Of a DNA stretch of 64,000 nucleotides, positions 51,917 to 62,488 are shown in pieces (the stretch's first letter is position 1; every line of letters begins with the position of its first letter). Source of the stretch: Hydrogenophaga sp. (GTDB lineage Bacteria > Pseudomonadota > Gammaproteobacteria > Burkholderiales > Burkholderiaceae_C); the NCBI RefSeq assembly GCF_014773545.1, contig NZ_SDDV01000001.1, forward strand, positions 267,749 through 331,748. Reading direction: 5' to 3'. Below the pieces are notes generated by a model. It was not told the origin of the DNA and did not search any database. It worked only from the letters and a program-made list of their open reading frames with translations. A program made the translations under genes and the position numbers.

Positions 51917-53215
51917 ATGAAAGCGATCCTGCCACACCACCGCAGCGCCAGCCTGGCGCAGATGAAGGCCATGGCGCTGGGCCTGCTGCTGCTGTCGGCC
52001 GTCATCTACGTGCTGGCCACGCTGCTCGAGCCGCGCCACGCGGCCTGGTCTTACGTGGCGGCGGCGGCCGAGGCGGCCATGATAGGCGCGCTGGCCGACT
52101 GGTTCGCGGTGGTGGCGCTGTTTCGCCACCCGCTCGGGCTGCCGATTCCGCACACCGCCATCATCGTCGCCAACAAAGACCAGCTGGGCGCGCAGTTGGC
52201 GCGCTTTCTGGGTGACCATTTCTTGCTAGCCGAGCATTTGCGGCGCGCGCTGGCACGCTGGGACTTGGCGCACGAGCTGGCTTTGTGGCTGGTGCGACCC
52301 GAAGCGGCGCGGCGGCTGAGCCAGTGGCTGCAACGCCTGGTGCCCGCTGTGCTCGACGTGCTAGACCAGACCCCGGCGCGGCATTGGGTTGCCGCGCTGG
52401 CGCAACGCCTGCTGCGCGAGCTCGACCTGGCCGCCCTGGGCGGCCAGGCGCTGGCCGCGCTGACCGCGCAGGGCCACCACCAGCAGTGGCTCGACGGCTT
52501 GCTGCGACAACTGGCGCAATGGGCCGAGCAGGAGCCGACGCAGGAACGTCTGACCGAGGCCATTGCGCGCGAACTCAAGGAGCTCAAATACCTGGGGCTG
52601 GACCAGGTGGCCGCCCGGCTGGCCACGCGCAAACTGGTGGCTGCGCTCTCGCGCACCTTGTCCGAAGTGGCGCAAGACCCGCAGCACGAGCTGCGCGCGC
52701 GCTTTGACGACTGGATGAACGATTCGATTCAGCGCCTGCAGAACGACCCCGACTGGCAAGCGCGCGTGGCGCTGTGGCGCGATACCTGGTTGGCGCAACC
52801 CGACTGGCGCGAACCAGTCGAAGCCTGGTGGCACGAGTTGCTGGAGCAATTGCGCGCCGAATCCAGCCAGCCCGGTTCCGCGCTGGGCGAGCGCATCGCC
52901 CTGCTGGCGCAGGCCAGCGGCCAGCATTTGTTGGCCGACGCGGCGCTGCGCGACTGGCTCAACCGGCAGGCGCAGTACGCGCTGTTGCGCGTGCTGCGCA
53001 GCGGGCGCGAAACCATGGTCGCTTTCGTCACCCAGCGCGTGCAGGCCTGGGACGCGCAGGAAATGAGCCGGGTGCTGGAAAACCACATCGGTCGCGATCT
53101 GCAGTTCATCCGCATCAACGGCACGCTGGTGGGCGCGCTGGTCGGTCTGCTGGTGCACAGCCTGACCGAGGCCGCGCTGGCCTGGCCGCTGGTGCAGGCC
53201 TGGATGCAGCCCTGA
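51917..53215 (+). CDS. DUF445 domain-containing membrane protein
   Basis: 432 residues. Two N-terminal hydrophobic stretches (MALGLLLLSAVIYVLATLLE and the GALADWFAVVALFRHPLGLPIPHTAIIV DUF445 signature) precede a long helical cytoplasmic or periplasmic portion; a final hydrophobic segment reads RINGTLVGALVGLLVHSLTEAA. The family is widespread and uncharacterised. The insertion element stands directly upstream and may have altered its promoter. Confidence 0.85.
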   Translation: MKAILPHHRSASLAQMKAMALGLLLLSAVIYVLATLLEPRHAAWSYVAAAAEAAMIGALADWFAVVALFRHPLGLPIPHTAIIVANKDQLGAQLARFLGDHFLLAEHLRRALARWDLAHELALWLVRPEAARRLSQWLQRLVPAVLDVLDQTPARHWVAALAQRLLRELDLAALGGQALAALTAQGHHQQWLDGLLRQLAQWAEQEPTQERLTEAIARELKELKYLGLDQVAARLATRKLVAALSRTLSEVAQDPQHELRARFDDWMNDSIQRLQNDPDWQARVALWRDTWLAQPDWREPVEAWWHELLEQLRAESSQPGSALGERIALLAQASGQHLLADAALRDWLNRQAQYALLRVLRSGRETMVAFVTQRVQAWDAQEMSRVLENHIGRDLQFIRINGTLVGALVGLLVHSLTEAALAWPLVQAWMQP

Positions 53216-53289
53216 GTGCAGCCGGGCAGCGACCGCTTCAGCCGCCGCCGGGGCACCAGGCGGGCCGGGGTTTGGAGCGGTCCATTTTT

Positions 53290-53317
53290 GGTGAAACTTT
53301 GTTTTCACCGCCTTTTT
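53290..53317 (+). terminator. Candidate terminator after the DUF445 gene
   Basis: GGTGAAAC (53290-53297) and GTTTTCACC (53301-53309) can pair with one bulge, and CCTTTTT follows. Confidence 0.4.
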
Positions 53318-53375
53318 GACCCATGACGAGGCGGCTGTTCCCAACAGAATGCGACACTGCACTTTTTGAGCTTCC

Positions 53376-53687
53376 ATGCAAGTGATTCACATCCACTCCG
53401 AGGCACCAGTCCAGCCGGCGGTGGGAGCGCCCTGCAATGGCTGCGGCGTGTGTTGCCTGGTCGAGCCTTGCCCGCTGGGCCAGTGGGTCTCTCGCAAACG
53501 CAGCGGCGCTTGCGATGCATTGCGCTGGGACGATGTGCAACAGCGCTACCGCTGCGGTGTCATCAGCGATGCAGTTGGCGTGCTCGGCCCGCGCTGGGCG
53601 TGGGCAGCGCCGCTGCTGCGCCGACTGGCGCTGCGCTGGATCGCGGCCGGTATCGGGTGCGACGCGAACCTGCAACGCCAGCGCTGA
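53376..53687 (+). CDS. Small Cys-rich protein (YkgJ-like, possible metal-cluster binding)
   Basis: 103 residues. A cluster of cysteines, PCNGCGVCCLVEPCPLG near residues 19-35, plus CDALRW and RYRCGV, resembles the zinc/iron-cluster-binding YkgJ family (CxxCxxCC). The C-terminal half is Trp/Leu/Arg-rich (WAWAAPLLRRLALRWIAAGIG), perhaps membrane-associated. No function is assigned. Convergent with miaA. Confidence 0.65.
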   Translation: MQVIHIHSEAPVQPAVGAPCNGCGVCCLVEPCPLGQWVSRKRSGACDALRWDDVQQRYRCGVISDAVGVLGPRWAWAAPLLRRLALRWIAAGIGCDANLQRQR

Positions 53688-53752
53688 CAATGCCCGCCTG
53701 CTGAACTTTCCCGTCCCCGCCTGGCACAGCGGGGCGCTCGGACACCGTGCTG

Positions 53753-54775
53753 TCACCGCAGCGCTTGGCCGGCATCTGCTGCCAACAAGCCGCAAGCGGC
53801 GGCTCCAGTGGGTGCGCCCAGCAGCCGCTCGACCGTCTGCAGCAAGCGTGGCGTCGCGTCGGGCGCGTCGGCTGCCAGCACCTGCCGCTCGGACATGCTG
53901 CGCAGCCAGGTGAGCTGGCGCTTGGCCAGTTGGCGCGTGGCAAAAATGCTACGTTCACGCCATTGGCTGAGTTGGGCTGGCGTGGGCGGGTCGGCGGCGG
54001 CCAGCAATTCCCAGGCCTGGCGGTAGCCGACGCAGCGCATCGACGGCAGCGCCGGGTGCAAATCGCCGCGTGCGCGCAAGCGCTGCACTTCAGCCAGCAA
54101 ACCGGCCGCCTGCATGGTGTCGAAACGCTCGGCTATGCGCTGGTGCAGCCAGCCGCGGTCTTGGGGTTCGAGCGCAATCAGCGCCGCGGGAGCCAGCGGG
54201 CCGCAAGCGGTGCTGCGTCCGCTGTGCAGTGCTGACAGCGGCTGGCCGGTGAGGGTTTGCACTTCGAGCGCGCGCGCAATGCGTTGCGCATCGTTGACCG
54301 ATAGGCGCGCTGCGGTGGCCGGGTCTTGCTGCGCCAGCTCGGCGTGCAGCGCTGGCCAGCCGTGCACGCGCGCGCGCGACTCGATCGCCAAGCGCAGCGC
54401 CGCGTCGGCGCGCGGCAGATCGTCCAGTCCTTGCAGCAAGGCCTTGAAGTACAGCATGCTGCCGCCGACCAGCAAGGCGTTGCGCCCGCGCGCATTGATT
54501 TGCCCGATCAAGTGCCGGGCGTCGACGGCAAATTCAGCCGCGCTGTAGGCCTGCAGCGGGTCGCGGATGTCGATCAGGTGATGCGGCACCGCCGCTTGTT
54601 CGGTGGCGCTTGGCTTGGCGGTGCCGATGTCCATGCCGCGGTAGACCAGCGCCGAATCGACGCTGACGATCTCCACCGGCCAGTGTTGCGCAATGGCGAG
54701 TGCGGCCGCGCTCTTGCCGCTGGCAGTCGGTCCGGCCAGCGCGATGCAGCGGGTGTTTGGGGTTGGGGCTGACAT
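53753..54775 (-). CDS. miaA: tRNA dimethylallyltransferase
   Basis: 340 residues from ATG 54775 ([22 protein letters not shown]). P-loop [39 protein letters not shown] and the C-terminal [29 protein letters not shown] are all present. It adds a dimethylallyl group to A37 of tRNAs reading UNN codons. A GTG at 54850 overlapping the kdsB stop would add 25 residues. In many relatives adk follows kdsB; here miaA does. Confidence 0.93.
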   Translation of the reverse strand: MSAPTPNTRCIALAGPTASGKSAAALAIAQHWPVEIVSVDSALVYRGMDIGTAKPSATEQAAVPHHLIDIRDPLQAYSAAEFAVDARHLIGQINARGRNALLVGGSMLYFKALLQGLDDLPRADAALRLAIESRARVHGWPALHAELAQQDPATAARLSVNDAQRIARALEVQTLTGQPLSALHSGRSTACGPLAPAALIALEPQDRGWLHQRIAERFDTMQAAGLLAEVQRLRARGDLHPALPSMRCVGYRQAWELLAAADPPTPAQLSQWRERSIFATRQLAKRQLTWLRSMSERQVLAADAPDATPRLLQTVERLLGAPTGAAACGLLAADAGQALR

Positions 54776-54846
54776 GGCAGGGGGTGCGAGCGCGCGCGGG
54801 GCGGCCAGGGAAGCGGGTTTGCGGCGCCGGCGCTCTGGCGCCAGCG

Positions 54847-55632
54847 TCACGGCGCGCTCAGCAGGGCCCGCACGTGTTCGAGGTCGGCGGCGGTGTCCAC
54901 TCCTGGCGCCGGCGCGTGTGTGCTCAGATGCACCGCGATGCGCTGGCCATGCCAGAGCACGCGCAACTGCTCGAGCGCTTCGGTGGCCTCCAGCGGTGCT
55001 GGCTCCAGCGTGGGAAAGCGGCGCAGAAAGCCGGCCCGGTAGCCGTAAATGCCGATGTGGCGCAGCGGCGCCGGCGTCGGCAGGGCAGCGCAGGCGTTCG
55101 CTGCCGTCTGGGCGTCGCGCCAGCAGGGAATCGGCGCGCGGCTGAAATAGAGCGCGCTGCGGTCGCGGGCCAGCACCAGCTTGACCACGTTGGGGTTGAG
55201 GAAATCGGCCACGCGGTCGATGGCGTGTGCGGCAGTGCTCATCACGCAGTCGGGGCGCTGGCGCAGTTCGTCTGCCACTGCGTCGATCAGCGCCGGCTCG
55301 ATCAGCGGTTCGTCGCCCTGTACATTGACCACCAGCTCGTCGTCGGCCAGTCCAAGCAGGTCACAGGCCTGTGCCAAGCGGTCGCTGCCGCTGGCGTGCC
55401 GGGTGTCGGTCAGCAGGGCGGGAATGCCGTGCGCCTGGCAGGCCTGGACGATGCGCGCGTCGTCGGCTGCGACCACGCAGCGGCTGGCCCGGCTCAGGCG
55501 TGCGCGCTGCGCCACTCGCACCACCATGGGCAGGCCGGCCAGGTCGGCCAGCGGCTTGTTGGGCAGTCGGCTCGACGCCAGCCGGGCCGGAATCAGCACC
55601 GTGAAGCCGGCCCCCGGCGCCGGCCGGCTCAT
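54847..55632 (-). CDS. kdsB: 3-deoxy-manno-octulosonate cytidylyltransferase (CMP-Kdo synthetase)
   Basis: 261 residues: [56 protein letters not shown], and [15 protein letters not shown]. It activates Kdo for lipopolysaccharide inner-core synthesis in the cytoplasm. Its start overlaps the Trm112-like gene stop as ATGA, giving coupled translation. Confidence 0.95.
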   Translation of the reverse strand: MSRPAPGAGFTVLIPARLASSRLPNKPLADLAGLPMVVRVAQRARLSRASRCVVAADDARIVQACQAHGIPALLTDTRHASGSDRLAQACDLLGLADDELVVNVQGDEPLIEPALIDAVADELRQRPDCVMSTAAHAIDRVADFLNPNVVKLVLARDRSALYFSRAPIPCWRDAQTAANACAALPTPAPLRHIGIYGYRAGFLRRFPTLEPAPLEATEALEQLRVLWHGQRIAVHLSTHAPAPGVDTAADLEHVRALLSAP

Positions 55633-55835
55633 GGCTGCGGCGTGGCGGTGTGGGGGCGCGCCGCTTCTTCTTCGCTCAGGGTGCGCGCTTCGTGCTCCAG
55701 CAAAATGGGAATGCCGTCGCGCACCGGGTAGGCCAGGCGTGCGCTGCGCGAGAGCAGCTCTTGTTTGTCGCGGTCATAGATCAGCGGTCCCTTGGTGACC
55801 GGGCAGACCAGCAGTGCCAGCAGTTTGGTGTCCAT
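55629..55835 (-). CDS. Trm112-family small protein (YcaR-like)
   Basis: 68 residues: [46 protein letters not shown]. This is the standard Trm112/UPF0434 form, keeping one of the usual zinc cysteines (LVCP). It is always found between lpxK and kdsB in this order; its role in the pathway is not defined. Confidence 0.9.
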   Translation of the reverse strand: MDTKLLALLVCPVTKGPLIYDRDKQELLSRSARLAYPVRDGIPILLEHEARTLSEEEAARPHTATPQP

Positions 55836-55862
55836 GGTGCCGATGATAGTCGGGTGTGCGGT

Positions 55863-56948
55863 TTAGCTTGGTTTGCCGGGTCTGTGGCGGCGCAGGCGTT
55901 CGTCGACGGCGTGAAAAAATGCCGGCTCGGGGCTGAGTTCGAGCGCCACCGACCAGACCCTGGCGGCGCAGACGTCACCGGCCAGCAGGGCAAACAGTTT
56001 GACGGCGTCTTTTTCGGTGCACAGCAGCGTGCTGTGCTCGTCTTGCCGCAGGCGTTGGCAGGCGTCGGCGTAGTCGGCGGCGTCGGCGTGGTCGACCAGC
56101 GCCAGCTCTTGCAGCAGCGTCAACCCGCAGGCACGCAACATAGCAAAAAAGACCTCGGGCCGGGCAATGCCGGCCACGGCAAGCACACGCTGGCCGCGCA
56201 GTTGCGTCAGCGCCATCACCGCGCCGCCGGGGCCGACGGCGCAGTCGGCCAGACGGCGCAGCGCATGGAACACCGGCACGCCGGGCGGTGCCACCAGCAG
56301 CGCCGGGCAGATGCCGGTGCGGTGCTGCTGCAGCACCAGGTCGACCGGCGCAGGCCGGGTGCTGGGCGGCCAGGGTTCGCGCAACAAACCTGCCGGCAAC
56401 AGCCAGCCGTTGCCCACGCCGCGCTCGTCGAAGACGGCAATCGCCAGCTCGCGCTGTAGCGCCAGGTGTTGCAGGCCATCGTCGCAGAGCAACAGGTCGA
56501 CTTCGGGGTGCGCCGCCAGCAACGCGCGCGCGGCAGCGACCCGGCGTGCCGCCACGAACACCGGCACGCCGCTGCGGCGCTGAATCAGCGCCGGCTCGTC
56601 GCCGGCGTCGGCGGCACTGCTGCCGGCATGAACCTCCAGCACCGTCTGGGCACGGCGGCCATAGCCGCGTGAAACCACGCCCGGGCGCCAGCCCTGCTGC
56701 TGCAAATGCCGCAGCAGGGCGAGCACGGTCGGGGTTTTTCCGGCGCCGCCCAGCACCACATTGCCGACCACGATGACCGGTACCGGCAGTTGATGCCGGG
56801 TGAAAAAACCCACGCTGTACAACCAGCGCCGCAGCGCCACCAGTGCGCCGTAGCACAAGGCCCAGGGCCACAGCAGCCGCGCCAGCGGCCCGCGTCGCAC
56901 GGCGTTGGCCTGCCAGCGGGCGTGGCGCCGGGCCGAACCTGAACCCAT
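55863..56948 (-). CDS. lpxK: Tetraacyldisaccharide 4'-kinase
   Basis: 361 residues. One N-terminal hydrophobic segment anchors it to the inner membrane. The Walker A region is VIVVGNVVLGGAGKTPTVLALL, followed by VSRGYGRR, SGVPVFVAARRVAAARALL and LLCDDGLQHLAL (DDG). It phosphorylates the lipid A precursor at the 4' position. It sits between exbD and the Trm112 gene. Confidence 0.94.
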   Translation of the reverse strand: MGSGSARRHARWQANAVRRGPLARLLWPWALCYGALVALRRWLYSVGFFTRHQLPVPVIVVGNVVLGGAGKTPTVLALLRHLQQQGWRPGVVSRGYGRRAQTVLEVHAGSSAADAGDEPALIQRRSGVPVFVAARRVAAARALLAAHPEVDLLLCDDGLQHLALQRELAIAVFDERGVGNGWLLPAGLLREPWPPSTRPAPVDLVLQQHRTGICPALLVAPPGVPVFHALRRLADCAVGPGGAVMALTQLRGQRVLAVAGIARPEVFFAMLRACGLTLLQELALVDHADAADYADACQRLRQDEHSTLLCTEKDAVKLFALLAGDVCAARVWSVALELSPEPAFFHAVDERLRRHRPGKPS

Positions 56949-56962
56949 GAGGCGGCCGCGCC

Positions 56963-57403
56963 TCAGGGCCGCGCGGGTGCGCCAGCCGCGCCCGGCTGCT
57001 GCTGGGTGGAGAAGGTGATTTGCACCAACCCGGCGCGGCGCGCGGCGTCCATCACGTTGATGACCGACTGGTGCGTGGCGACGGCGTCGGCGCTGATGAC
57101 CACCACCACGTCGGGGCTGCCCTGCGCGGCCAGCGCCAGCGCGTGTGTGAGTGCGGGCACGCTGGCGTCGGCGAGCAGTTCGCGGTTGATTGAGTAGCGG
57201 CCGTCGCGGCCGACCGCCACCACCACCTCCCGGGGCTTGTCGCGCAGCGCCTGCGCGTCGGCCAGCGGCAGGTTGACCTGCAACTCGGTGTACTTGCTAT
57301 AGGTGGTGGTCAGTATCAGGAAGATCAGCACCACCAGCAAAATGTCGATGAACGGAATCAGATTGAGCTCGGGCTCGTCGCGCTCGCCAGGTCGGAAGTT
57401 CAT
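56963..57403 (-). CDS. exbD: ExbD/TolR-type biopolymer transport protein
   Basis: 146 residues with a short N-terminal cytoplasmic part (MNFRPGERDEPELNLIPFIDILLVVLIFLILTT region: one membrane helix carrying the conserved Asp) and a periplasmic domain. Together with ExbB it powers outer-membrane transport through TonB. Six bases after exbB. Confidence 0.91.
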   Translation of the reverse strand: MNFRPGERDEPELNLIPFIDILLVVLIFLILTTTYSKYTELQVNLPLADAQALRDKPREVVVAVGRDGRYSINRELLADASVPALTHALALAAQGSPDVVVVISADAVATHQSVINVMDAARRAGLVQITFSTQQQPGAAGAPARP

Positions 57404-57409
57404 GGCGGC

Positions 57410-58051
57410 TCAGGCGCGCAGGGTGAGCAGGTGGCGGGCAAAACGCTCGGCCGCCAGTTCCATGGTCAGCAGGTATTCGTCCACCCGGGAGCGAAAATAA
57501 CGCCAGAACACCAGCGCCGGAATGGCGATGATCAGGCCGAAGGCGGTGCTGTACAAGGCAATCGAGATGCCGTGCGCAAGCTGGGTCGGGTTGCCGCCAC
57601 CCGGTGCCACGCCCATGCCGCCGTCTACGCCTTGCGAGGCAAAAATCTCTATCATGCCGATAACGGTGCCCAGCAAGCCGAGCAAGGGTGCGGCCGATGC
57701 GATGGTGGCGATCGCGCCCAAGTAGCGTTGCAGCTTGGCGCCAGCGCGGCGGCCGGCGCCTTGCAAACTGGCGCGCAAATCGTCTTCGCTGGCGTTGGGG
57801 TCGCCGCTCAGGGTGCGAAAGCCGCTTGCCAACACCTCGCCCAGAACCGAGTTTTGCTCCAGTTGGTCCACCACCTCGGGGCCCGGAATGCCGGTGCGCG
57901 ACACCATGATGGCTTCTTCCAGCAGCTTGGGCGGCACGATTTTGCTGCTCTTGAGACTGATGAAGCGTTCGATGACCAGGGTCAGCCCCAGCACCGAGCA
58001 GGCGATCAAGGGCCAGACCGGCCAGCCAGCGGCTTGTATGATGGAAAGCAA
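57410..58051 (-). CDS. exbB: MotA/TolQ/ExbB proton-channel protein
   Basis: 213 residues, three membrane helices. The signature GLLGTVIGMIEIFASQG and the last helix GISIALYSTAFGLIIAIPALVFW are typical for ExbB. No tonB gene is adjacent. First gene of the minus-strand cluster exbB-exbD-lpxK-trm112-kdsB(-miaA). Confidence 0.92.
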   Translation of the reverse strand: MLSIIQAAGWPVWPLIACSVLGLTLVIERFISLKSSKIVPPKLLEEAIMVSRTGIPGPEVVDQLEQNSVLGEVLASGFRTLSGDPNASEDDLRASLQGAGRRAGAKLQRYLGAIATIASAAPLLGLLGTVIGMIEIFASQGVDGGMGVAPGGGNPTQLAHGISIALYSTAFGLIIAIPALVFWRYFRSRVDEYLLTMELAAERFARHLLTLRA

Positions 58052-58356
58052 ATCGGGCTCCAGACTAGGCCGCCAGGCGGGCGACCAATCGACAAGCTCG
58101 AATTATGGCGCAGACCGCTTGCGTTTGTGCTGCCTGGCGGGTGTCGCTGATTCTGTGGATAACTTTGTGAAGAACCTGCCAAAAAGCCAGCATCGCTTGG
58201 CGCCTGCAACGCGGCGCGGCCGCGCAAAAACCGGACCAACGCTGCAAAACGCCTATAAATCAAGCCGCTGGCAGCCGTGTGCGCTGGGGTTCGGTGTGTT
58301 GCAGCAAAGCCCTGGCGTGCGCTCGGGTTGTGGACAGATATCGAACGGGGGATGCG
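58052..58356. other. Divergent intergenic region between exbB and xseA with a DnaA-box match
   Basis: No gene is seen. TGTGGATAA (58154-58162), the reverse complement of the canonical DnaA box TTATCCACA, is present once; TGTGGACAG near 58330 is a weaker match. A single box does not make an origin. The region must hold both promoters; I cannot place them with confidence. Confidence 0.4.
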
Positions 58357-59676
58357 GTGACTGAGCCCTTGTTGGCTGCCGAACCTTTGCACGGTCGCCC
58401 GGTCTGGGCGCTGGGCCCGCTCATGCGCGCCGTGGCCGACGCGCTGGCCGTGCGTTTGAACCCGGTCGTGGTGCGGGGCGAGGTGGCCGGTTTTTCCCGC
58501 GCCGTCAGCGGGCATTGTTATTTTTTGCTCAAGGACGATGGCGTGCAGTTGCGCTGCGCGCTGTTTCGCCGCGCTGCCGATCAGCTCGCCTTCGTCCCGG
58601 GCGACGGCCAGTTGGTGCAGGCGCGCGGCAAGCTCGACGTCTACGGTGCGCGCGGCGAACTGCAACTGATCGTCGAGAGCTTGCAGCCGGCCGGGCAGGG
58701 CGTGTGGTTCGAGCAGTTTTTGCGCCTCAAAGCCCGGCTCGAGGCCGAAGGTCTGTTCGATGCCGCGCGCAAACGAGCGCTGCCTGCGCAGCCGCGCAGC
58801 ATCGGCGTGGTGACTTCGTTGGGCGCGGCCGCCTTGCGCGACGTGGCCAGCGCGCTGCGCCGGCGTGTGCCGCACCTGCCGGTATACATTTATCCCAGCG
58901 CCGTGCAGGGCGCGCAGGCGCCGGCCGAACTGTGCGCGGCCTTGCGGCTGGCCTACCAGCGATTTGCGCAGCAGCGCGAGGCCGAGGTGTTGTTGCTGGT
59001 GCGCGGCGGCGGTTCGCTGGAAGATTTGTGGGCCTTCAACGACGAGCAACTGGTGCGTACCTTGGCCCAGGCGCCGATGCCGGTGGTGTGCGGTGTCGGA
59101 CACGAAACCGATTTCACCCTGGCCGATTTCGTCGCCGACCTGCGCGCACCCACGCCCAGCGCCGCTGCTGAGCTGTGCGCGCCGGCGCGCTTGGCCCGGC
59201 TGGGCGAGCTGTCTTACCTGCACGAACGTCTGCACGACGCCGTTTTCAACGCCATCGACCAACGCGGCCAGTGGCTCGACCGCCTGAGCCAGCGCCTGGG
59301 GCGACCCTCGGGTCGCGTGCACGACAGCCAGCAGCGGCTCGCTGGCCTGCAACACCGGCTCGAACGCGCGCTGCTGCGCACCAGTCAGCGCCAGCAGTTG
59401 CGCCTGCAAGCGCTGCAAGACGCGCTGGAGCAAGCGCGCACGCGCCTGCTGGATCGGCATGGCCAGCGCCTGCAGCGGCTCGATGCGGCCCTGGGTCTGC
59501 TCGACCCGCGGCTGGTGCTTGGGCGCGGCTACGCCTTTTTGAGTGACAGCCAGGGCCACTTGGTGACACACACCGGCCAGGCCCGGCCTGGGCAGACCCT
59601 GCGCGCGTCGCTGTTGGACGGCGAGCTGCTGTTGACGGTCGATGACTGCTTGCCAGCGGCCCGCCAAAGCCCCTGA
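58357..59676 (+). CDS. xseA: Exodeoxyribonuclease VII large subunit
   Basis: About 439 residues from GTG 58357, which has a GGGGGA ribosome-binding site 5 bases upstream. The N-terminal OB-fold ([36 protein letters not shown]) is followed by the catalytic core ([69 protein letters not shown]) and a coiled-coil region. With XseB it degrades single-stranded DNA from both ends. Confidence 0.93.
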   Translation: MTEPLLAAEPLHGRPVWALGPLMRAVADALAVRLNPVVVRGEVAGFSRAVSGHCYFLLKDDGVQLRCALFRRAADQLAFVPGDGQLVQARGKLDVYGARGELQLIVESLQPAGQGVWFEQFLRLKARLEAEGLFDAARKRALPAQPRSIGVVTSLGAAALRDVASALRRRVPHLPVYIYPSAVQGAQAPAELCAALRLAYQRFAQQREAEVLLLVRGGGSLEDLWAFNDEQLVRTLAQAPMPVVCGVGHETDFTLADFVADLRAPTPSAAAELCAPARLARLGELSYLHERLHDAVFNAIDQRGQWLDRLSQRLGRPSGRVHDSQQRLAGLQHRLERALLRTSQRQQLRLQALQDALEQARTRLLDRHGQRLQRLDAALGLLDPRLVLGRGYAFLSDSQGHLVTHTGQARPGQTLRASLLDGELLLTVDDCLPAARQSP

Positions 59677-59758
59677 AGGGCATGGTTTCATCTGGCATGC
59701 CTACAATCCGCGCTGCCCCCACTTGACATTTCACATTCCAACGCAGAAGGAAAACCCG

Positions 59759-60340
59759 ATGGAACACACCCTGCCCCCACTGCCCTATGGGCTGGACGAC
59801 CTGGCACCGCACTACAGCCGCGAAGCGCTGGAGTTTCACCACGGCAAGCACCACAACGCCTACGTGGTCAACCTCAACAACCTGCAAAAGGGCAGCGAGT
59901 TTGAAACCCTGGCGCTGGAGGACATCATCAAGAAATCCAGCGGAGGCGTTTACAACAACGCGGCCCAGATCTGGAACCACACTTTCTTCTGGAACTGCAT
60001 GAAGCCCCAAGGCGGCGGCGAACCCAGCGGCGCACTGGCGGCGTCCATCAACGCCAAGTGGGGCAGCTACGCCGCCTTTCGCGAAGCCTTCATCAAGAGC
60101 GCTGTGGGCAACTTTGGCTCGGGCTGGACCTGGCTGGTGAAAAAAGCCGACGGCACGCTCGACATCGTCAACATGGGCGCGGCCGGCACACCGCTGACCA
60201 CCGGCGACCAAGCCCTGCTGACCGTTGATGTGTGGGAGCACGCCTATTACATCGACTACCGCAACCTGCGTCCCAAGTTTGTCGAAACTTTCCTCGACAA
60301 GTTGGTGAACTGGTCGTTTGTGCAGGCCAACTACGCCTGA
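59759..60340 (+). CDS. sodB: Superoxide dismutase (Fe type)
   Basis: 193 residues from ATG 59759 with an AGAAGG ribosome-binding site. Metal ligands are His in [10 protein letters not shown], His in [10 protein letters not shown], and Asp/His in [26 protein letters not shown] and [11 protein letters not shown] support the iron form. It removes superoxide in the cytoplasm. A TACAAT -10-like box is at 59702-59707. Confidence 0.94.
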   Translation: MEHTLPPLPYGLDDLAPHYSREALEFHHGKHHNAYVVNLNNLQKGSEFETLALEDIIKKSSGGVYNNAAQIWNHTFFWNCMKPQGGGEPSGALAASINAKWGSYAAFREAFIKSAVGNFGSGWTWLVKKADGTLDIVNMGAAGTPLTTGDQALLTVDVWEHAYYIDYRNLRPKFVETFLDKLVNWSFVQANYA

Positions 60341-60408
60341 TGGCTTGGCCGTTCGGGTGGCGCGGGTAGACCGACAGGATGCTGGTGCGCTGAATCGACT
60401 GCTCGTCT

Positions 60409-60906
60409 TCAGCGCGACCGAAACGGCGCGCCGCTGACGTGCTGACCGGGCCGAATGCCGCGTTTGGAAAACCAGCTCTGGTTCATCTCCAGCACGTAGC
60501 GCACCGGTTGCACCGAGCAGTGGCTTTGCTCGGAATGCGGCTGCATGTCGGCCAGGTTGACGATGCGGCCGTCATCGGCCAGAAAAGCCGCCGTCAGCGG
60601 CAGCGGGGTGTGCTTCATCCAAAAGCACTGCACACCCGCGTGTTCGAAGATGAACAGCATGCCTTCGTGCTGCGGCATGCTGCTGCGGTACATCAGGCCG
60701 ATTTGTCGCTGCTGCGGAGTTTGTGCCACTTGAGCGTCGATCTGGTGCATGCCTACGCTCAGGGGCATGCGCGGCAGATCCAACTGGGGCAAGCTGGCGC
60801 CCGGCCCGGCCCAAGCCAGGTGGCCGGCGCCGACCAGCGCCGCCAGCGTCAGCCGCCGGAGCAGGCGCGCGACGAACCAAGGAACGAGCAAAAGAAAAAC
60901 GCGCAC
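60409..60906 (-). CDS. DUF192-family exported protein
   Basis: About 165 residues from GTG 60906, with AAGGGGGG just upstream. An N-terminal hydrophobic signal (VFLLLVPWFVARLLRRLTLAALVGAGHLAWA) precedes the DUF192 domain: VAQTPQQRQIGLMYRSSMPQHEGMLFIFEHAGVQCFWMKHTPLPLTAAFLADDGRIV and VRYVLEMNQSWF. Function unknown. Convergent with sodB, divergent from icd. Confidence 0.83.
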   Translation of the reverse strand: MRVFLLLVPWFVARLLRRLTLAALVGAGHLAWAGPGASLPQLDLPRMPLSVGMHQIDAQVAQTPQQRQIGLMYRSSMPQHEGMLFIFEHAGVQCFWMKHTPLPLTAAFLADDGRIVNLADMQPHSEQSHCSVQPVRYVLEMNQSWFSKRGIRPGQHVSGAPFRSR

Positions 60907-61069
60907 GCAACCCCCCTTTGCCCCATGAAGCGCCGGGCACTTGTCAGTTTTGGTACAGCGAGTCAGACTAGAATCGTTTGCGAGCATCAGCTGAGATGAT
61001 GTTTCATTTGGCACTGCAGCCGCAGTTTGCCACATCGATCAATACCGCACATCCCGGAGACCCGAATTC

Positions 61070-62323
<1,254 letters not shown>

Positions 62324-62360
62324 GTTCGCCCCGACTCGGCCCGCCGTGGCCGTCAAGCCC

Positions 62361-62400
62361 TGCAAACCGCCAGACAAGCCTGCTTCTCTGGCGGTTTGCA
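62361..62400 (+). terminator. Strong hairpin after icd
   Basis: TGCAAACCGCCAGA (62361-62374) pairs perfectly with TCTGGCGGTTTGCA (62387-62400), a 14-bp stem with a 12-base loop. No T-run follows, so it may protect the mRNA end as well as stop transcription. Confidence 0.6.
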
Positions 62401-62409
62401 TAAGGGGCC

Positions 62410-62430
62410 GCAGATCGATAATCGATCTGC
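62410..62430. repeat. Perfect 21-bp palindrome
   Basis: GCAGATCGAT and ATCGATCTGC flank a single A. It lies between the icd hairpin and the IS4 element. Could be a protein-binding site or part of a terminator; the purpose is unknown. Confidence 0.6.
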
Positions 62431-62488
62431 TTCAGCCGCTTGTCTGAGGCGGCGGCTCCTGGTCATTTTCGAACGCAGTATTTTCCAA

